A DNA stretch of 64,000 nt. Origin: Porphyra umbilicalis (lineage: Eukaryota > Rhodophyta > Bangiophyceae > Bangiales > Bangiaceae). The notes below the pieces were generated by a model, which ran no database searches, was not told where the DNA came from, and was given only the letters and a program-made list of their open reading frames with translations. Positions 21,071-31,759 of the stretch are shown piece by piece (positions within the stretch are counted from its first letter, which is position 1; the number at the start of each line of letters is the position of its first letter). The translations under genes and the position numbers were made by a program. The stretch is from the NCBI GenBank assembly GCA_002049455.2, contig KV918831.1, forward strand, positions 124,001 to 188,000. Reading direction: 5' to 3'.

Positions 21071-21547
21071 TTACACAGCGATGATGCCCACGAGCCGCAC
21101 TCCAGTCACCCACGCCTTTTTCCCATACCAGCTCATGTCTCCCCAGTACACAGTGGGGGCGTCTGTGGGCGATTATCGGGGAGCACGTCACTCGGCAATC
21201 CGCGAACATACTCACTGTCCCCCATCCGAGAGATAGACTGGTCAAGCAGCCAGCGTGGTGCTGGGCCGTGAGCGGTCACAGGATTCTGGGAGACCCAGCC
21301 ACGTCGGGATAGTCCCTCGTTGAGGAGCAGTCGGTCACCTGCGGAATGGTATCTGCTGATGGCTCCCAGTAGAACCCAAACGCCATCTGCCTGGTCACCT
21401 GTCGCCTCGGTTTCCAAAGTGGGGTCCCACGGTCGACCGCGATACGCGCATGGCCCCACCAGCAGCAGAGCTGGACGAGATGGAAAGAGCGCCGCACGCT
21501 GAATTGGCCTGCCACAAGTGGCCGAGCTCCCACCCGTCCCGCCTCCC

Positions 21548-21845
21548 TGTCGGGGGTGACCCAGAAGCCGCCCGACTGTTGCTGATTCGTTTATACTGTC
21601 TGCGCATAGAATCGGCGTGCGCCCCGGCGTTCGCTGTGCCGGCCTCACCCAGAGTGGCATGCAAGCTGTCCACCTGCCGCCTGAGCATTGGCGCCTGAAG
21701 GGGTACATGTAGCAGCACACTCGGTACACCAGCCCGCTGTACTGAAGTGTCTTCGTTGTTTGCGTACGAGCGGACCGCACTCATGCTTCAGTGGACAAGT
21801 AGGGTCAGACAGAATGGAGCTGAGAGAGAGCAAAAGAAGGTATTG
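21548..21845. repeat. diverged direct duplication, copy 2
   Basis: Counterpart of 20834-21070: GTTTGCGTACGAGCGGACC at about 21757 and GGTCAGACAGAATGGAGCTGA near 21804. Its downstream end abuts the Ulp1 fragment. Confidence 0.6.
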
Positions 21846-21934
21846 ACTACGATGTGATCGTGCAGGCGCGCCACTCTCCAGTCACCCACACTGCAGCCAC
21901 CCACGCCCGCTACCCGCGCTAGCTTGTGCCTCCC

Positions 21935-22087
21935 CTAGTCCTCTGCAGCTACATCGGCCAACGAAGAAACAGGGAGGCGGGCGCAGGCGTCGGCCGCGGT
22001 CAAGCTGTCCACATATAGAGCAACACCAATACGCTGCCGGAGGACTGGCATGTCAGGTTGGGCAAAGCATAGCGGTGCTCCAAGCCG
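21935..22087 (-). pseudogene. C-terminal scrap of a KDZ-associated Ulp1 protease
   Basis: The last 50 or so codons read LGAPLCFAQPDMPVLRQRIG then a VDSLT segment and stop. This parallels the end of the KDZ-Ulp1 protein at 392 (LGVPLCFSQADMPVLRQRMS, VDSLT). Similarity ends abruptly upstream: the catalytic Cys, Asp and His regions are absent, and the frame continues into unrelated Arg/Pro-rich translation. It is a clipped remnant of a second KDZ-type gene. Confidence 0.75.
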
Positions 22088-23285
22088 GGTGCACGGGAAC
22101 CGCACGTACGGGTGCCCGATGCCGGTCCGCCCGAAGGAGACGCACGCCTGGTAAAAGCGGCGCCATGGTGGCGGGCGCGACGACGATGGCGTCAACCGCG
22201 ACGGCATCAGCGTCCACGCGCACATCGTGGCGGCGGATTCGGTACGGCGGCGGGGAGACCGATCCGTCGGGTCCTGTGTCGCCGTGCTGTCCTCGACGAC
22301 AGTGGGGACCGATTCGCCACCCCGATCCGGAGATCTTTGTGGTCGGGCCCCAGTTCTGGGTGGCCCCAATCGGTCCTGATTGCTGCACCGATGTCGAGGA
22401 TGCGCCCGAAGTTGATGGAATCTCACTGTTGATTTCGTCAATCGACGAGCGCATCCGGCCCCCCCCCGAGGCGCGCGGAGCGCGCGCGGAGCGCGCGCGC
22501 CCCCCCCCCCCCCCCGCGTTTTCACATCGCATATTCACGCGAATGTCATGTGAAAGCTGCACGGCGCATTTCCTACCTCTCCGGAGCGGGCAGCGAGCTG
22601 GGAGCTCCCAGCTGGTTGGCTGCAGTCAACCCGCTTTCATCCCGCCCTCGCCGTGCCCGCCCTCTCCGCTTGCCCGCCCGCTCCAAGCCCGCCCTCTCCC
22701 TGCTCGCCGGCTCCGTGCCCGCCCTCTGTTTTCCCGCCCGCTGTTTACCCGACCGCTGTTTGCCCGCCCGCTCTCTGCGCGCCCGCTGTCTGCCCGCCCG
22801 CTGCTTGGCCGCCCGCTTTCCGCCTTCCCGCTCCCCGCCCACGCGCTCCCCGCCTGCCTGCTCGTTGTCGGCGCGCTCCGCACCGGAGCGACCCCCTCTC
22901 AACCCCCTCGTTTCGCCGCCCTCTTTGCCCTCGTCAGGAGCGGTAACGCCGGCGGCGGCGTCTCAGCTGACGCAAGCGGCGGGGCGCCGTGGCGGCGGCG
23001 GGCGCCCTGCCCGTAGCCAACCCCCACAGGGGCATCTCCCTTTGACGACGGCGGCCGTCCAAAGACGCCATTGCGCCGTCTCGGATGCCATTGCTACCGC
23101 CGCGGCTTGAGCGCTCGCCGCTGTGCAACGGCACTGGCGCCCGCCGCGGGTGGGTGGTGGTCGGAATGGCCGACGGGTTCGTGTGCTTGACGACGCTACC
23201 GCCGCCGCCGCTGCCGGTGCCGGCGGCGGCGCTTTGAAGTCCCACCACCGCCGCCGTCCCTCCCACCGAGCCAAGCCCTGCTACC
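22088..23285. other. GC-rich upstream region of the CR-type gene
   Basis: Contains runs of C (22456-22515), the palindrome at 22519-22557, a degenerate GCCCGCC/CGCTC pyrimidine-rich repeat (about 22640-22900) and GC-rich DNA up to the start codon at 23286. No gene supported. Confidence 0.4.
22519..22557. repeat. imperfect palindrome related to 7302-7341
   Basis: TTTTCACAT and ATGTGAAAG flank ATTCACGCGAAT. Its right flank (GCTGCA…TTTCCT…CGGAGCGGGCAGCG, to about 22605) matches in reverse the left flank of the palindrome at 7302. Confidence 0.6.
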
Positions 23286-26200
23286 ATGCCTGCCGCCGCT
23301 GGCGCGGCCACGGAGCGCGTCAACTTGGACAGGACCCGGCGGTCTCACTCTGGTGTTAGTCATCTTAGCGAGACAGTTGCAGCAGCTGCTGGAGCAGCAA
23401 GCCAGGTAGCGACGCGTTCATCTGATGAAGGCCATCCTCGACCGCGTCGCGTGAGGAGGAGGGGTGCTCGCACGCCACCGCCTGGTCTTCCTGCTGTGGC
23501 TGGCCCTGCGGCCTCCAGCGCGTCGCCTCCTGCGGGCTCGGCAACAAGTCGTGACAGCAACAGGACCAAGAAGAGGACGCGGGCGCTAGAAGAGGGAGCG
23601 GAGCATGCTGTCGACGGCGCGGCGTTGCAGCCAGACGGCGGAGGGGCGCGGCGGCTGCCAGGCGGCGGTGGGACGCGACGTGTGAAGCAGCGAGTTGCTC
23701 CCACACCGCCGCTGGCTCCGCCAGCTGCAGCAGGCCCTGTGGCTTCCACCGCGTCGCTGTTAACGGGCTCGGCAGCAAGTGCTGGCAGCAGCGGGGCCAA
23801 GAAGCGGACGCGGGCGCTAGTGGGGGGAGCGGAGCAAGCTGGCGACGGCACAGCGTTTTTGCCAGACAGTGGCAGTGCGGCAGATGGCGGCGGGTTGTCA
23901 TTGCAGCCAGACGGTAGCAGGTCACGCCTGCCACCTGACGATGGAGAGGACCGATTATCACCGTTGGAGGACATCTTGCGGGAGATGAACAAGCTGCGGC
24001 AAGGTGCGCGCGAGACCGCCCCCGACTGGTCATGGGTGCTCTCAACATTCCCGGACGTGCCAGCAGAACGAGTCGAACGGATGCCGATCATCGTGAACAT
24101 TCTTTCCACCTTGCGTCGAGCTCTTCCAAACACGACGATCATGGACCCGCGTGGGACGCTGCTCTCTCTTGCTGCGTCGTCTGGGACCGGCAAAAGCTAC
24201 CTGCTGCAGTTGCTAGCGCAGCTGTCTTGGGAGGGCTTCCACGGCTGCCACCTACATGGCTCTCTGGCCGCGTGGGCTAAGACGGTAGTGTTTATGGGCG
24301 TCAACTTCAACAGCAACTTCCAGATCACGACGGCGGAGGTGAGGCTGCTGGAGAAAGGGAGGCTCACTCTCAAGCACTTGAGCATCCTGCGGCTCGTCTT
24401 CCTCGAGTTAGCGGACCTCTCTGATGCGCTGCTGACCTTCAAGTCCTTCGTCAAGAAGGTCGCGTACGCGTTGAAGAAGAAAGACACGTCGGGTGACGCG
24501 ATCTTCATGGAAGGGCAGCGCTTGGTGTTGGAACGCGCCGGTCGCGGGCCTCGCACTGCCCCCGTCGTCCTACTCGTCGATGAAGTGGCAAGGGTTGTCA
24601 CCCTACCCATTTGGCGACACCTGAAAGCCGCGATTCGGGGCATGGACGCTGAGACGGGTGCGATGAGCATGGCGTGTGGCGCGGTGTATCGACTACTGGC
24701 CGGTACGTACGAGCTCACCGATGGTGCTGGTGGCTTGGTGGTTGCGTCTACATTAGACTACCAGACGGCGGCGCAAGCAGGCACTCTGTCAGGACGCGGG
24801 GTCCAGTCGGTGGACGGCCTGTTTGTCTCACACCACGTGCAGCTGAAGTCCATTTTGGCCAGGGGGCTGGCCGACTTGGCGCGCTCGGGCTTCCTCATCA
24901 TTCGTGACGCCCACTCTTCGGTCAAGTTGTACGAAAGCCTGTCGACGGACCTGTGCGTCAAGCCTGTAGACTCAACACCGAGCACGCTGAGCGCCGAGTC
25001 GCAGGATGCGCTCGGGGAAGCTGCGACGGGGCTGTCGTTCGTGGCTGGCGGTCACATGCGGACCACTGTGCGGCTCGCCAGTGTGCTTGCAGCTGCCGGA
25101 GAACACTGCAGCCCCCAAGTCCGTTTTGTCTCCATCATTGCGCTGCTGCGCATGGTCGAGATGGACGCGACGTCCGAGCAGGCACAGTGGGCGTGGAGTG
25201 TCGCTGCCCACGAGGACGTCACCGAGGTGCTGTCGAACGCCTTCCTCAACCGCACTGTCCATCACCGCAACGCTGTGTTTGCCCGCACCAGAAAGAGGTT
25301 CTCGGTCGAAGCGCGCAACGCCAAGGCGGACGAGCGGCTCGCCGTCAAGCGCGTCAAGGCAGCAGCTAAGCGTGCCAAGTCCGCGGCCAAGCGAGCAAAG
25401 GCCGCGGCCAAGCTCCTCAAGGGTGTGACGAAGCGCGCCAAGGCCGCGGCGAAGCGGGACAAGGGGAAGGAGGCCACGCGGTCCGTGGAGGCCAAGCGAG
25501 CTATCGAGGCCGAGGCCCAACGCCTTGAGAGCTCTGCAGCCAAGCGCGCCGCAAAGGCCATGGCCAAGAGTGACGCGAAGGCGACAGCTAAGAGCGCCGA
25601 GCTGAACGCGACCGCGCAGACCGCACGGGCTGTGGCCATGCTTGACAAGCTCCCGACAAATTGGGACGAGGCGAGGTACATGAGCCTCGTCTTGGGGTCT
25701 GGCAAAGACTACGTGCCGCGCATCCCGCCTCTGGTCCTCCTACAGCTGCTCAACATCGACTCTGTGCAGGGGTGCACGCTGTACAAGCCTCTGAAGAAGA
25801 TGATGCAGCAGACCGAGAGCACGCCGGACCAACGGTGGGAGCAGGTCGGGTGTGACCTCGAGCTTCTGCTGTCCCGCTGTCGCTCGGAGCAGGCCACCGC
25901 CAACAACAACGTGACGCTGCATGCCCTTCTGCAAGGCCAGCACTCGGCGTATGCTGGCGGCGGGAGGCTGTTGCGCAATGTGCGCGTCGACGCCTCCCAC
26001 CCACGCAAGAGCTGTATCAGGAGCGAGCTCCATTTGCTTTTGGCCAAGGCCGGCCGGGATGACGACTACCTTCTTGACTATGTGCATCGCCTCGCCCCCA
26101 ACACCACCACCCTTGACGCTGTCTTCTTCTACCGCGTGACCGAAGACGCGAATGACGGGGCGCTGATCGGCAGGTTGGTGATGGTCGGGGTCCAGTTCAA

Positions 26201-26522
26201 GCACTCACACGAGGGAACCTCTTCCATCGTCCGGCCGGAGCACGTTTTCAGGGACTGGGACAATCTGCGCACGGCGTTGGGTAAGCACTACGAGGAGTGG
26301 ATGCCGCGGTTCGTGTACATCAACTTGTCGGACAGAAGGGCGGGAGCCTTCCAGGACCAGCTGAGGAAGCGGGCGGGGAACAAGAACATTCCTGCTCGTT
26401 GTGCTGAGCACTCGATTGTGCGTGGGCGGCAACATCTTGAACGCTGCATGGGGCCAACAGTGTATCATTTTATTCGTTCGATGGACTGGCTGTTCAAGAG
26501 CCAAGTGACTGAGGTAGTGTAG
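23286..26522 (+). CDS. CR (Crinkler/RHS)-type NTPase with REase-like C-terminus
   Basis: Single frame, 1,078 aa. Residues 1-230 are low complexity and include two tandem copies of a module of about 50 aa, each with the basic motif KKRTRAL, a likely nuclear signal. The NTPase has Walker A SGTGKS at about 299-304, Walker B VVLLVDE with D432/E433, and GGHMRT near 590, matching the GGHPR-type sensor of CR NTPases. A Lys/Ala-rich helical linker (about 690-790) separates it from a C-terminal domain with D944 and VQFK (Q970-x-K972), the pattern of a PD-(D/E/Q)xK nuclease. This NTPase plus REase order is that of CR proteins, proposed to derive from transposons and reused as host-directed effectors. 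No secretion signal or LxLFLAK-type header is visible, so a transposon-side or intracellular role is more likely. No intron is needed. Confidence 0.8.
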   Translation: MPAAAGAATERVNLDRTRRSHSGVSHLSETVAAAAGAASQVATRSSDEGHPRPRRVRRRGARTPPPGLPAVAGPAASSASPPAGSATSRDSNRTKKRTRALEEGAEHAVDGAALQPDGGGARRLPGGGGTRRVKQRVAPTPPLAPPAAAGPVASTASLLTGSAASAGSSGAKKRTRALVGGAEQAGDGTAFLPDSGSAADGGGLSLQPDGSRSRLPPDDGEDRLSPLEDILREMNKLRQGARETAPDWSWVLSTFPDVPAERVERMPIIVNILSTLRRALPNTTIMDPRGTLLSLAASSGTGKSYLLQLLAQLSWEGFHGCHLHGSLAAWAKTVVFMGVNFNSNFQITTAEVRLLEKGRLTLKHLSILRLVFLELADLSDALLTFKSFVKKVAYALKKKDTSGDAIFMEGQRLVLERAGRGPRTAPVVLLVDEVARVVTLPIWRHLKAAIRGMDAETGAMSMACGAVYRLLAGTYELTDGAGGLVVASTLDYQTAAQAGTLSGRGVQSVDGLFVSHHVQLKSILARGLADLARSGFLIIRDAHSSVKLYESLSTDLCVKPVDSTPSTLSAESQDALGEAATGLSFVAGGHMRTTVRLASVLAAAGEHCSPQVRFVSIIALLRMVEMDATSEQAQWAWSVAAHEDVTEVLSNAFLNRTVHHRNAVFARTRKRFSVEARNAKADERLAVKRVKAAAKRAKSAAKRAKAAAKLLKGVTKRAKAAAKRDKGKEATRSVEAKRAIEAEAQRLESSAAKRAAKAMAKSDAKATAKSAELNATAQTARAVAMLDKLPTNWDEARYMSLVLGSGKDYVPRIPPLVLLQLLNIDSVQGCTLYKPLKKMMQQTESTPDQRWEQVGCDLELLLSRCRSEQATANNNVTLHALLQGQHSAYAGGGRLLRNVRVDASHPRKSCIRSELHLLLAKAGRDDDYLLDYVHRLAPNTTTLDAVFFYRVTEDANDGALIGRLVMVGVQFKHSHEGTSSIVRPEHVFRDWDNLRTALGKHYEEWMPRFVYINLSDRRAGAFQDQLRKRAGNKNIPARCAEHSIVRGRQHLERCMGPTVYHFIRSMDWLFKSQVTEVV

Positions 26523-28163
26523 CGGGTTCCGGTGGTTGCGCAATCGAGCCCTCTTCTTCCATTCTTTTTCTTTTCCTTCACACGTGTTAGTTGCCGTCGA
26601 CGGGAGCACGATACGCGCATGCCTTAAAGAAGGCGCGAAGCGCAACAAACAGCCTCGGAGCATAGAACCCCAAAACGCCGGGGCAAGGCAAGGGCCACAG
26701 AAAAACAACACGCACCCGACACGGCGGGGCCGCTGACGACCGACCGCCCGCCGCCCGACGCGCCTGGTGCCGTGCCCCGCGCCGCCGCCGCCGCCGTGCG
26801 GCGGTGCCGGCGGCCGCCACGGTGGCTGTGACGACGGCAGTGACGGCGGCGGCACCGCCGCCGATGCAGGGGGGGGGGGGGGGATTGAGGGGCGGGAGGG
26901 TACGGAGTGCGGATGGCACCACCGCCACAGACGGCGACGCGGCGCCCGAGGGCGAGCGGCCGCCGCGTGCCGCGCCACCAGACGAGGCGCGCGGCGCCAC
27001 GGCCGCGCACGTCGCCGCAGGTGCGGTGCGCGTGGACGACCCCGCCCCCCCCCCGTGGCGCGGCCGTCGTCGCCCTGTGACGCACGGGGGGGACACGCCG
27101 CGCGCCGTGTCGGCGGCAGCGTCGGCGGCGGCGCCGCCCGCCGCGCCGTCGCCGGCCGGCAGCCACCCACCGGCGGCGGCGGCCGCGGCGGCGCCCGCCC
27201 CCGGCGGCCGGTCGCCCGCGCCGTCGCCCGCGCGCCCGTGTGCCAGCCGACGCGCCGCCGCTACGGGTAGGCGCGCCTCTGACGACACGGGTACGGGCAG
27301 GGGGGGCGCTCCGGGCGCCCCCCCCCCCCCAAACCCGCCCTCCCCCCCAGTGACCGCCCGCCGCGGCGCCGCGCGCCGCCCTGTCCTTGGCGCCGCCGAC
27401 CCGCCGGCGGGCGACCGCCGCGCGCCCGTCGGCGCCGCCAGCCACAGCGGCGGGTGTGGCCGCCGGCGGCCGCGTCGCCGCCGCCCGCCGCGGCCGCCAG
27501 CGGTCGCAACGGCGGCCACGAGCGGGCTGCGGTGCGCGCGTGGGTGGCGAGGCCGCGGCCGCCCCCGCGCGGCGCAGAGGCGCGGGCACGGCGCAAGCAG
27601 ACGGCGGCGGCGCGACGCGGCCGTCGTCGGCCGCCACGACCCGCCCCGCGCAGCCGGTCCGCGGGCCACCCGCCGCCGACGCGCGCGCGCGCGGCGGCGG
27701 CCGCGGCGGCCATCTCCCCCCAACCACATGGGCCACGTCGGCGGCGGCCGCCGCCGCCCGCGACGAGGCGGCGCCGTCCACCCACGTGGCCGCCGTCGCG
27801 GCGGCGGCCGACACGGGGAGCCCGCACCGCCGCCGCCCGCTGCAGCGGCAGGGCGGGGGGGGGGAGGGGGGGCGGGTGCACCCCCGCCGCCGACGCCGAC
27901 GCCGCCCCCGTCGCCGGCGTGGGTGATGGCGGCGGAGGCGCCGCCGCTCGCGACACGGGGTCGTCGACGGCCGGCGGCGGCGGTGGCGGCGGGGGGAGGG
28001 GTGGGCGACGTCGGCGGCGGGGGCAGGGGTGGGGGGGGGGGGGGGGCCGTGCCGCCAAGGCGGACGTGCAGGGCGGTGGGTGCCGCCCGACCGTCCCGCC
28101 AGCCATCTCCCGCATCCAGAGCAGGGGTCTTCAAGCGTACAGTCATTATTCGGTTAAATCCGT
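26523..28163. repeat. very GC-rich low-complexity region
   Basis: After about 200 bp of ordinary 3' flank, 26740-28090 is dominated by GCCGCC/CGGCGG words with long G- and C-runs. All six frames are open for hundreds of codons because stop triplets are rare. Words such as GCGGCGGCGATC and CACGGCC-type blocks resemble the satellite at 52380-55780, but I did not establish a fixed period. No gene supported. Confidence 0.6.
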
Positions 28164-28194
28164 CCCGGTTATATCCACAGTGGATATAACCGGG
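28164..28194. repeat. perfect 15-bp palindrome with 1-nt centre
   Basis: CCCGGTTATATCCAC, one A, then GTGGATATAACCGGG. It sits at the edge where GC-rich DNA gives way to ordinary composition. Confidence 0.95.
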
Positions 28195-28319
28195 CCGACG
28201 AATGCACCACAGGCGCCGAGAGAACGGGGAATGTGGACTGCAATCACATTTATGGTCGACCTTTTGAACTTATTCTCAGGTAGGATCAACTTACACAAAT
28301 CCGAGCTCATCCTGCAGGA

Positions 28320-28628
28320 ATGGAACGCAATGTTGCCAGCGCAGATTGCCCGCCGGTCTGCCTGAAGCCGGACTGCCTGCCCAACAGGGCCAACACTGAG
28401 CTCAAACGCCAGCCTGATGACGCTCAGCCTGTTGCTGACAACGAAAACTTGGACGTGTCTTCTCTAGTAGCCATGATGGCCAACACGACGCTGCCGTGCG
28501 AGTTCGAGAGCGTAACCGGTGAAGACCATGCGCAGGTGATGCGTCGCTGGGTGGTGGCTGAGACCAATGTTGAGGCCATCGATGTGAAGGTTGACGTGCT
28601 TTTGGCTGGTGCGGACGATAAAGAGTGA
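28320..28628 (+). CDS. small hypothetical ORF, 102 aa
   Basis: This plus frame has balanced amino-acid use, unlike the Arg/Pro-rich shadow frames nearby: an acidic middle (QPVADNENLDVSS) and a C-terminus with EAIDVKVDVLLAG. No family is recognised. It follows the palindrome at 28164 by about 130 bp. It could be a short exon or a transposon ORF. Confidence 0.3.
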   Translation: MERNVASADCPPVCLKPDCLPNRANTELKRQPDDAQPVADNENLDVSSLVAMMANTTLPCEFESVTGEDHAQVMRRWVVAETNVEAIDVKVDVLLAGADDKE

Positions 28629-29909
28629 TGGGGCATGGTGGGTCGGTACGAGGCACACTCTTGCATGATCAGGTTCTGCGAAGGCAAGTAAAACTGGATT
28701 TTATCTCGTCCGAGTGCACCGTAAATGCTCTCTTTCGTACTTCTCTTTCTTCCCAGTAGTATTAAAATGACCTCATGGCAGCCGATCGCAAGTCGAGCCA
28801 GAGGAACCTAAGTACTGTCCACAACTGTAAACAAATAGCGATGGATAACCGAATAATGACTGTACTCTTCCCGAGCGTTATACACGCGAATGTTTTGTGC
28901 ATATATACGCACACGCATAGATTTCGGCTGTGGGCTAGAAATACCAGCGATGGGAGGTGATTTTTGTTTGATTTACATCATGCTGGTTCTAATTACTTAA
29001 ATCATTTACTCGGAGGGTCTCATGCTGTAAATCACCTGGGCATTGTCCTGCTTACACTGCTGCGACCTGACACTGCGGGTGTGCACCGACGAGCGAGAGT
29101 CATCGTCAGAAACCTGGGGCCACCCAACGAAGGGCCGTTGCGTTCATTATTTCGTCTTTAGTCGTTTCTAGGACGAAACGCAATGCGTTCGCCTTACCGC
29201 CCTGTTCCGTTCGTCCATTTCGTCTTGAGCTTCGTTCGGTCGTTTCCAGGGACGAGGGGCAGGCCGTTTAAGGCCCTCAGAGCAGCCCCCATCCGATGCC
29301 AGAAATTTATTCCAGAAGAGCATCGACTGAAAGCTCCCCATCTCTCTTGCCGCAGGTGTTTACACCATACCAAGCCCAGTCCGACGATGTAGGAGACACA
29401 GAACAAGCATTAATAGGTGATGTGCTTTAGAGTAAGTGGACCTCTCTTAGACATATCGTTGCTATTCTACCGTCCGCGCTGAGCGCTCAGCAATCGGGAT
29501 CAGCGCTGCTCCCGTCATGGTGCCTCGGCCGCCCCCGTCTCCATGTCCGTCGTACTGCGGCCGCCACTACGGTATCCCGGGGGATACCGGTCCAACGGGC
29601 GTCTCGGGTGCGCTTCACGCGAACTGGGACTGGCGTGACGCGCTACGGGCGGCATACTGCAGTAGGGGTTTGGCTGCACGAATCGACGGCGGGCACGCGA
29701 CCTCACCTTGTGTGGCAGTGACCAGCGGATAGGAACGATTCAGCACCTGTGCATATACAATATCAGCGGAAAGGGCGTCGCGGGAAAGACCAGCCACGAG
29801 TCTCCCCCAGCAACCCGACAGCATCCATGTCGTTGGCCAAAGTTGGACCAAAGGACTACACACCTCCACCACACCAAAGCACACAAGTCAACAAGCCACG
29901 TTCCACATC
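28629..29909. other. AT-richer intergenic stretch, no gene seen
   Basis: Noticeably lower GC than its surroundings. Contains near-repeats of a CGTTTC/GGACGAAACG type around 29140-29260 and a short palindrome GGTATCCC/GGGATACC near 29570. No coding region supported. Confidence 0.45.
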
Positions 29910-31759
29910 TCACACAGCTTCCTCGCCATGAATGTCACCCGTGTCGTCACTGTCATCGCCACCTTCATTTTCATCGTCATTATCATCATCATCATCGTCT
30001 CGATCGTCGCCATCCTCATTTCCGCCGTCGTCGCTCGAAGCGGCTGCGGCGGCGGCCATGGCAGCGGCGGCGGCGGCAGCTGCGGGACTCGGAGGCTGCG
30101 TGGGGCGCGCCGCCCTTGAAAGCAGCTCCATTGTGCGCACCAGGCGAGAGAGCAACAGCCCAGGGAAGACGGAGCGGGTCGCATTGTCACCTTCCGTTAG
30201 CATCAGCCCCTCGTGGACGTTGTTGTCCTTGTGCAGCTTGTCATCCAGCAGGAGCACGAAGGACGCCCACACTTTACGGAACGCCTGGTCGACGTTGCCT
30301 CATCGCTCTGTGAAGCTCTCATATTTGGCCATCATGTGCATCGCCAGGTACATCTGCCGAAGGTCCAAGAGACACAGTACGACATGTGCGAGGCAAATTC
30401 AAGGCGAGAGAGAAAAACCAGGCGAGTTAGGATCGATCTCAGAGCATGGCCAAATCGAAACGGGAGGTACCCAACATGACATGGGTAACACGACAGACCT
30501 CACAAGGTCACACGTCAGGACCTGAGACGAGGACAATAAAATACCATCGCGAGCAACTCGGCGTAAGTCTTGAAGGTGACCTTGTAGTAACGCTCGGTCG
30601 TCGGCGTCGCGTCGACCATGACGATGCCGATCGCGTGCAGTCGTCGGAAGCCGGCATGCAGGCCTGCCAGCACGAAGTTGCGGCCCATCGCCGTGTCAAA
30701 CATCCAGTACGCGCAGATGGTCTTCTTGGCCTCGGCTCTAGAAAATATCGGCATGTTGTTGCGCCCGTCCACGCGCCCGCGCGAGCGGATTTTCAGCCAC
30801 TGGCCGGCCTGCCCAATAAAGCCAGGCACCGTGACTTTCTCCAAGTCACGTTGAAAGCGCGGCCAGGCCTGACGCAACACCTTGTACAGCTTCTCCGGTC
30901 GGTACAGCTGCTCCTCGTCCTTCTTTCGCACCTTGGGCGTGAGAAAAATGGTGTCCAGCTTAGCCTTTGCCTCCTCTACACCGCCGGGGAAGTTGAAATG
31001 GCGATGAAGGTGGCTTGCGCACGCCATGCGCTTCTCGTCGGGGTTGGGCATGACGTCCGACATGTAAAGCGGCGCGAGGAAGTTGTTAATGTGCTCGTTA
31101 CGGATGTCCTTCTGCCACCGCGACGAGATATCAGCACACCAGCACAACCAGAGGGCCAGCACAAATCCCGGTGCGTTAGACAATGAGTGCATCAAAGGCA
31201 AGCGCCACATCTTCCCACGCGATAGAAGGCGCCCGATAGACACGCACCTACACAAACAAACAAAGCGCCCTTGGCGGAGCCTCGCACGTTCCACCATTTG
31301 CTTGACCCAAGGTGCCTTCTGCGGAGGGCAAGAAAAGAAGACCAGTTGATTGTTGCCACCCGCCGCTGATGCGTGCACCGAAGCACCCAGGCTCGGCCCC
31401 GCCGCCCCGTTGCCCGGCTCGACGACAGTCAGGGTCTTGTTAAGCGCCTCGAGGCTCTCGGAGGCGCGTTTGACGTCGCCCTTTGCCTTGTCTAGCCCAG
31501 CCACGATCTTGCCCGTCTTCTTCTTAATCGACTTGACCTCATCCGCCATCGCTGTGACCTCTTGCCGCATGACCTTGTTCACCTTCTTGTCACTCTTGCG
31601 GTCGTCAACAGCTTTCTTGACCATTTCGCCCAGCCTCTTGATATTACGCTTCTCCGCGCCCACAGTGGCGGCCGCACAGTCGCAGGTGCCGACGGTGGAC
31701 GATTCTTCCACCACTTTGCCGGGCGCACACCGACGACGAGCAGCCAGAACGGCCGTCAT
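29910..31759 (-). pseudogene. multi-exon hypothetical gene with an in-frame stop
   Basis: The minus frame 31759-30515 is open. It reads as a Lys/Ala-rich coiled-coil-like N-terminus (KKAVDDRKSDKKVNKVMRQE), an intron-like stretch around 31112-31250 (acceptor GGTGGCAG before AAGGACATCC; donor not settled), then an ordered block (FLAPLYMSDVMPNPDEKRM; LYKVLRQAWPRFQRDLEKV). It then appears to splice at about 30550 (GATG before GTATTT) to an acceptor CTTCGGCAG near 30353, continuing as MYLAMHMMAKYESFTER. A TGA at 30302-30300 interrupts before GNVDQAFRKVWASFVLLLDD and a long acidic tail (29910-30080). The stop may be a nonsense mutation or mark a further small intron. No family recognised. Confidence 0.45.

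Larger units (their letters stand above)
20014..21934. other. intergenic region with hairpins and a diverged duplication
   Basis: No gene is supported. Part of it lies downstream (minus sense) of the Ulp1 fragment. It holds the perfect hairpins at 20661-20767 and two related segments, about 20834-21070 and 21548-21845. Confidence 0.4.

Noticed and set aside
26587-28365. Frames of 300-520 codons on both strands
   Set aside because: Same stop-poor GC-rich effect; no motif recognised in any frame.
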